A stretch of DNA of 8,942 nt. Origin: an uncultured Bacilli bacterium. GTDB lineage: Bacteria; Bacillota_I; Bacilli_A; RF39; UBA660. Numbering within the stretch: the stretch's first letter is position 1; every line of letters begins with the position of its first letter. This document shows, piece by piece, positions 7,145-8,942 of the stretch. The DNA lies in NCBI GenBank assembly GCA_947586295.1, contig CANPXQ010000032.1:1-8942 (forward strand). The letters run 5' to 3'. The notes beneath the pieces are model-generated. The model had not been told where the DNA came from and made no database searches. It worked only from the letters and a program-made list of their open reading frames with translations. Made by a program: the position numbers and the translations under genes.

Positions 7145-7163
7145 GTATATATACAGTTGTCAA
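7135..7163 (-). promoter_or_regulatory. Sigma-A promoter of the GntR-exporter operon
   Basis: A perfect -35 TTGACA (7163-7158), an exact 17-bp spacer and a -10 TATACT (7140-7135, 5 of 6) are seen on the minus strand. Predicted initiation is about 7 nt downstream, near 7128, giving a leader of about 16 nt that contains AAGAGG and then ATG at 7112. The strength of the match implies high activity unless repressed, in keeping with the palindrome over the -10. Confidence 0.85.
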
Positions 7164-7164
7164 G

Positions 7165-7193
7165 AAAAAAAAGAACTTTTTAATTAGTTCTTA
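7165..7193 (-). terminator. Intrinsic terminator of the repeat surface-protein gene
   Basis: On the minus strand AAGAACT (7192-7186) pairs with AGTTCTT (7177-7171) around an 8-nt AT loop, followed by a U-tract (eight T in a row at 7172-7165, six beyond the stem). The stem reuses the last two bases of the TAA stop codon. The tract ends one nucleotide before the -35 of the next operon, so the terminator insulates the exporter operon from surface-protein transcription. Confidence 0.8.
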
Positions 7194-8942
7194 GTCATTA
7201 ATTAACTCAGGATAATTATTTTCTCCTAATCGCCATTTACTTAAAGTTAAATCATATGTTTCATCTATATAACCTGCTGCAATTAATTCTTGTTTTAAAG
7301 CTGCAATATCTATCGAATCTAAATTATTATTTAACTCATCAACAAATTCTTGACGTTTTATTTCATCGATTGTCTTTGGAGTTCCCAAATCACTTATATT
7401 TGAGCCTACTATATTTGCATTATTTAAATAGTAGGTATTATCTATATCATTGGTTGTGGTATTAGGATCAAAATATCCTAAATTATATTTGTTTGTAGTT
7501 ATCCCCGTTATAGTACCTAATGTATATACATTATTTAGAATATTAATAGTATTTAGACTACTTTGAGAACTTTTAGATCTTCCTAATATTAATCCCGTAA
7601 TATAACTACCATCAACATTACTTTGAAGTTCTAAATTACCAATATTATAACTGTTAAATAGCCTCATTTCATTACTTGTTTCATTAATTATTAATCCATT
7701 AACAAATGATTTGTTTTTATTATTAACCATTATATTTCCCATATTATAACTATTAATAATTATATCAGAAGGATTAAGATAATCCCAAGCACCAGTTAAT
7801 CCAATTAAACCGCTAGTATGTGAAATATCCCATATTTCATTTTCAACACTTATATTTCCTGTATTGTAACATTTATCAATCAATACTCCCGTTTGCAATA
7901 TACCAATTATGCCACCAACTCGACCCCCATTAAATATTTCTCCTGTATTATAACAATTTCTAACTATGCTTTTTCCATTTTGATTAAATATTCCTCCTAT
8001 TAAACCCCCAATATTAGCACTTTGATTATAACCTGATGGGTTTATTTTTATAGTATTATCAATATTATAAGAATTATTTAAAATGACATCTTTGAGTGCT
8101 TCTCCTACAAGTCCTCCCATATTTACATTATTATCACCGCTAGTTGTAATATTACCATTATTATAACTATCATTTATTTCTATTGTTCCATCAGTATTAC
8201 CAACCAAACCACCAATTCGTATGATATTATTTGAAACATCAGTAGATACTTCGCCTGTATTATGTGAATTATCGATTATTATTTTAGTATTTTGTCTATT
8301 TGAAATATAACCAATAAGGCCACCAATATTCATTCTATTACTTGAAGTATTGAGTGAAGAAATGCTAGTTATAAGTCCTAAATTATAAGAATCTTTTATT
8401 ATTGTATCCGTATTTACTGTAGTATAATTAGCCCCGATAAGTCCACCGGTACTTACCTTTCCTGTTATTGTTCCTTCATTTGTACAATTAGTTAAACTTA
8501 CCGTTCCTGATGAACCAAATATTCCTCCTGAATAAACCTCTTTTCCATCAGCTATTATATTTACTTTGTTATGGCAATTATTACAACTACTGCCCTCAAA
8601 AGAATCAGCAGAAATACCACCTACATTGCTTGTTCCTTCATCATATTTGCTTTTTACATTTCCACTTATTGTTATATTACGTATTTCGCCTTTTATAGTT
8701 CCAAAAAAACCAGCTCTTACTCTAATTGTATTATCTATAAATAAGTTTTCTATTGTTTTATTATTTCCATCAAAATTGCCTTGAAAGGAATTAGTTTCAC
8801 TACTGCCTATAGGAACAAACCCACTTCCTGTTGTTAGTTCTAACAGTAATCCTTCTGTATCATTCCCATTACCATTTATATCTCCATAATCTGTTCTTAA
8901 ACTATCTTCATAATCACTAGGATTTCTAAAATCTAAATCTTT
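7191..8942 (-). CDS. GLUG-like repeat surface protein, 5' end outside window
   Basis: The frame is open from the TAA at 7191 to the window edge with no stop, so at least 583 residues of a larger protein are visible. The ATG at 8333 is only an internal methionine inside a repeat. The upstream part has an Asp/Asn-Gly loop, DINGNGND (21-28 of the visible part), that may bind calcium, then FVPIG (42-46), FQGNFDGNNKTIENLFID (53-70) and AGFFGTIKG (77-85), the usual lead-in of GLUG-type proteins. About eleven repeats follow with the pattern GGL(I/V)G...I.(N/D)(S/C)YN.G.I. The last 60 residues are non-repetitive and end WRLGENNYPELIND. No C-terminal LPXTG motif or membrane anchor is present; a signal peptide or other anchor could lie off-window. 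Such repeats are known from secreted or surface beta-helix proteins, often adhesins. It has its own terminator and is probably not functionally tied to the transporter operon. Confidence 0.82.
   Translation of the reverse strand, partial: KDLDFRNPSDYEDSLRTDYGDINGNGNDTEGLLLELTTGSGFVPIGSSETNSFQGNFDGNNKTIENLFIDNTIRVRAGFFGTIKGEIRNITISGNVKSKYDEGTSNVGGISADSFEGSSCNNCHNKVNIIADGKEVYSGGIFGSSGTVSLTNCTNEGTITGKVSTGGLIGANYTTVNTDTIIKDSYNLGLITSISSLNTSSNRMNIGGLIGYISNRQNTKIIIDNSHNTGEVSTDVSNNIIRIGGLVGNTDGTIEINDSYNNGNITTSGDNNVNMGGLVGEALKDVILNNSYNIDNTIKINPSGYNQSANIGGLIGGIFNQNGKSIVRNCYNTGEIFNGGRVGGIIGILQTGVLIDKCYNTGNISVENEIWDISHTSGLIGLTGAWDYLNPSDIIINSYNMGNIMVNNKNKSFVNGLIINETSNEMRLFNSYNIGNLELQSNVDGSYITGLILGRSKSSQSSLNTINILNNVYTLGTITGITTNKYNLGYFDPNTTTNDIDNTYYLNNANIVGSNISDLGTPKTIDEIKRQEFVDELNNNLDSIDIAALKQELIAAGYIDETYDLTLSKWRLGENNYPELIND
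7490..8627 (-). repeat. About eleven degenerate 30-40 residue GLUG-like protein repeats
   Basis: Translated from the minus strand, repeat starts read NVGGIS, SGGIFG, STGGLIG, MNIGGLIG, RIGGLVG, NMGGLVG, NIGGLIG, RVGGIIG, HTSGLIG, FVNGLII and YITGLIL. Each is followed after 10-20 residues by a DSYN, NCYN or KCYN turn and then a G-(N/E/T/L)-(I/V/L) strand. The glycine box decays towards the C-terminus (GGL to SGL to NGL to TGL), and a twelfth, barely recognisable copy follows before the unique tail. Spacing varies and the DNA copies are well diverged, so these are old protein repeats rather than recent tandem duplications. A right-handed beta-helix with one turn or more per repeat is likely. 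Confidence 0.75.

Noticed and set aside
7113..7163. TTG at 7163 as the GntR start, giving a 141-residue protein
   Set aside because: That TTG is the first three bases of the -35 hexamer and lies upstream of the predicted transcription start; the ATG at 7112 has AAGAGG and a family-like N-terminus.
8571..8585. CNNCH, a CxxCH heme c-binding motif, in the surface protein
   Set aside because: It falls at the variable turn of a GLUG-like repeat where other copies have NCYN or DSYN; a single occurrence without other cytochrome features is chance.
7490..8627. Possible CRISPR-like or recent tandem DNA repeats
   Set aside because: The periodicity is at protein level only, unit length varies, and DNA copies are diverged with no identical repeat and spacer pattern.
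7256..8784. Plus-strand open frames opposite the repeat surface gene (around 7256-7465 and 8510-8784)
   Set aside because: Their leucine/tyrosine/histidine-rich translations are what antisense reading of Asn/Ile/Gly-rich repeats produces; the minus-strand frame is continuous and repeat-structured.

Overview
The window is very AT-rich DNA (roughly a quarter G+C by eye) with eight genes, all on the minus strand. Strong AGGAGG-type ribosome binding sites, short leaders, tight or overlapping gene junctions and the gene families (YtrA-type GntR regulator, ABC-2 exporter, FtsX-type ABC transporter, OmpR/HPK two-component pair, GLUG-like repeat surface protein) point to a low-GC Firmicutes/Bacillota-type bacterium, perhaps an uncultured Bacilli or Erysipelotrichia-like gut lineage. 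Mycoplasma/Spiroplasma code 4 is unlikely: tryptophans that I checked are TGG, no gene needs an internal TGA, and the kinase ends at a TGA. Genus cannot be set from this sequence.

Layout in the direction of transcription (high to low coordinates): (1) 8942-7191, the 3' part of a gene for a large GLUG-like repeat, probably beta-helical, surface protein. It enters through the window edge and closes with an intrinsic terminator. (2) One nucleotide past that terminator's U-tract begins a near-consensus sigma-A promoter overlapped by a 21-bp palindrome. It drives a YtrA-type GntR repressor (7112-6738), an ABC ATPase (6736-5894) and a small six-TM ABC-2 permease (5890-5270). (3) A 54-nt gap carries a tandem 11-bp direct repeat just upstream of TATAAT, which looks like an OmpR-family response-regulator site. 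It is followed by a MacB/LolD/YtrE-type ATPase (5215-4526), an 863-residue double-FtsX permease (4542-1951), an OmpR-type response regulator (1915-1265) and a sensor histidine kinase (1275-73). (4) An AT-rich hairpin with a T-run ends the unit at 43-1.

Inferred logic: the first half resembles Bacillus subtilis ytrAB plus one permease, and the second half resembles ytrEF, so the whole looks like a ytr-type envelope-stress or peptide-export locus. A two-component system has been attached to the FtsX transporter half. The GntR repressor would control the first promoter, and the response regulator would activate the second promoter and with it its own synthesis. The likely role is sensing and expelling, or detoxifying, membrane- or cell-wall-active compounds. 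The substrate is not visible in the sequence.

No RNA genes, insertion sequences, CRISPR arrays, integrases or replication origins were seen. No gene-free stretch exceeds 80 bases.
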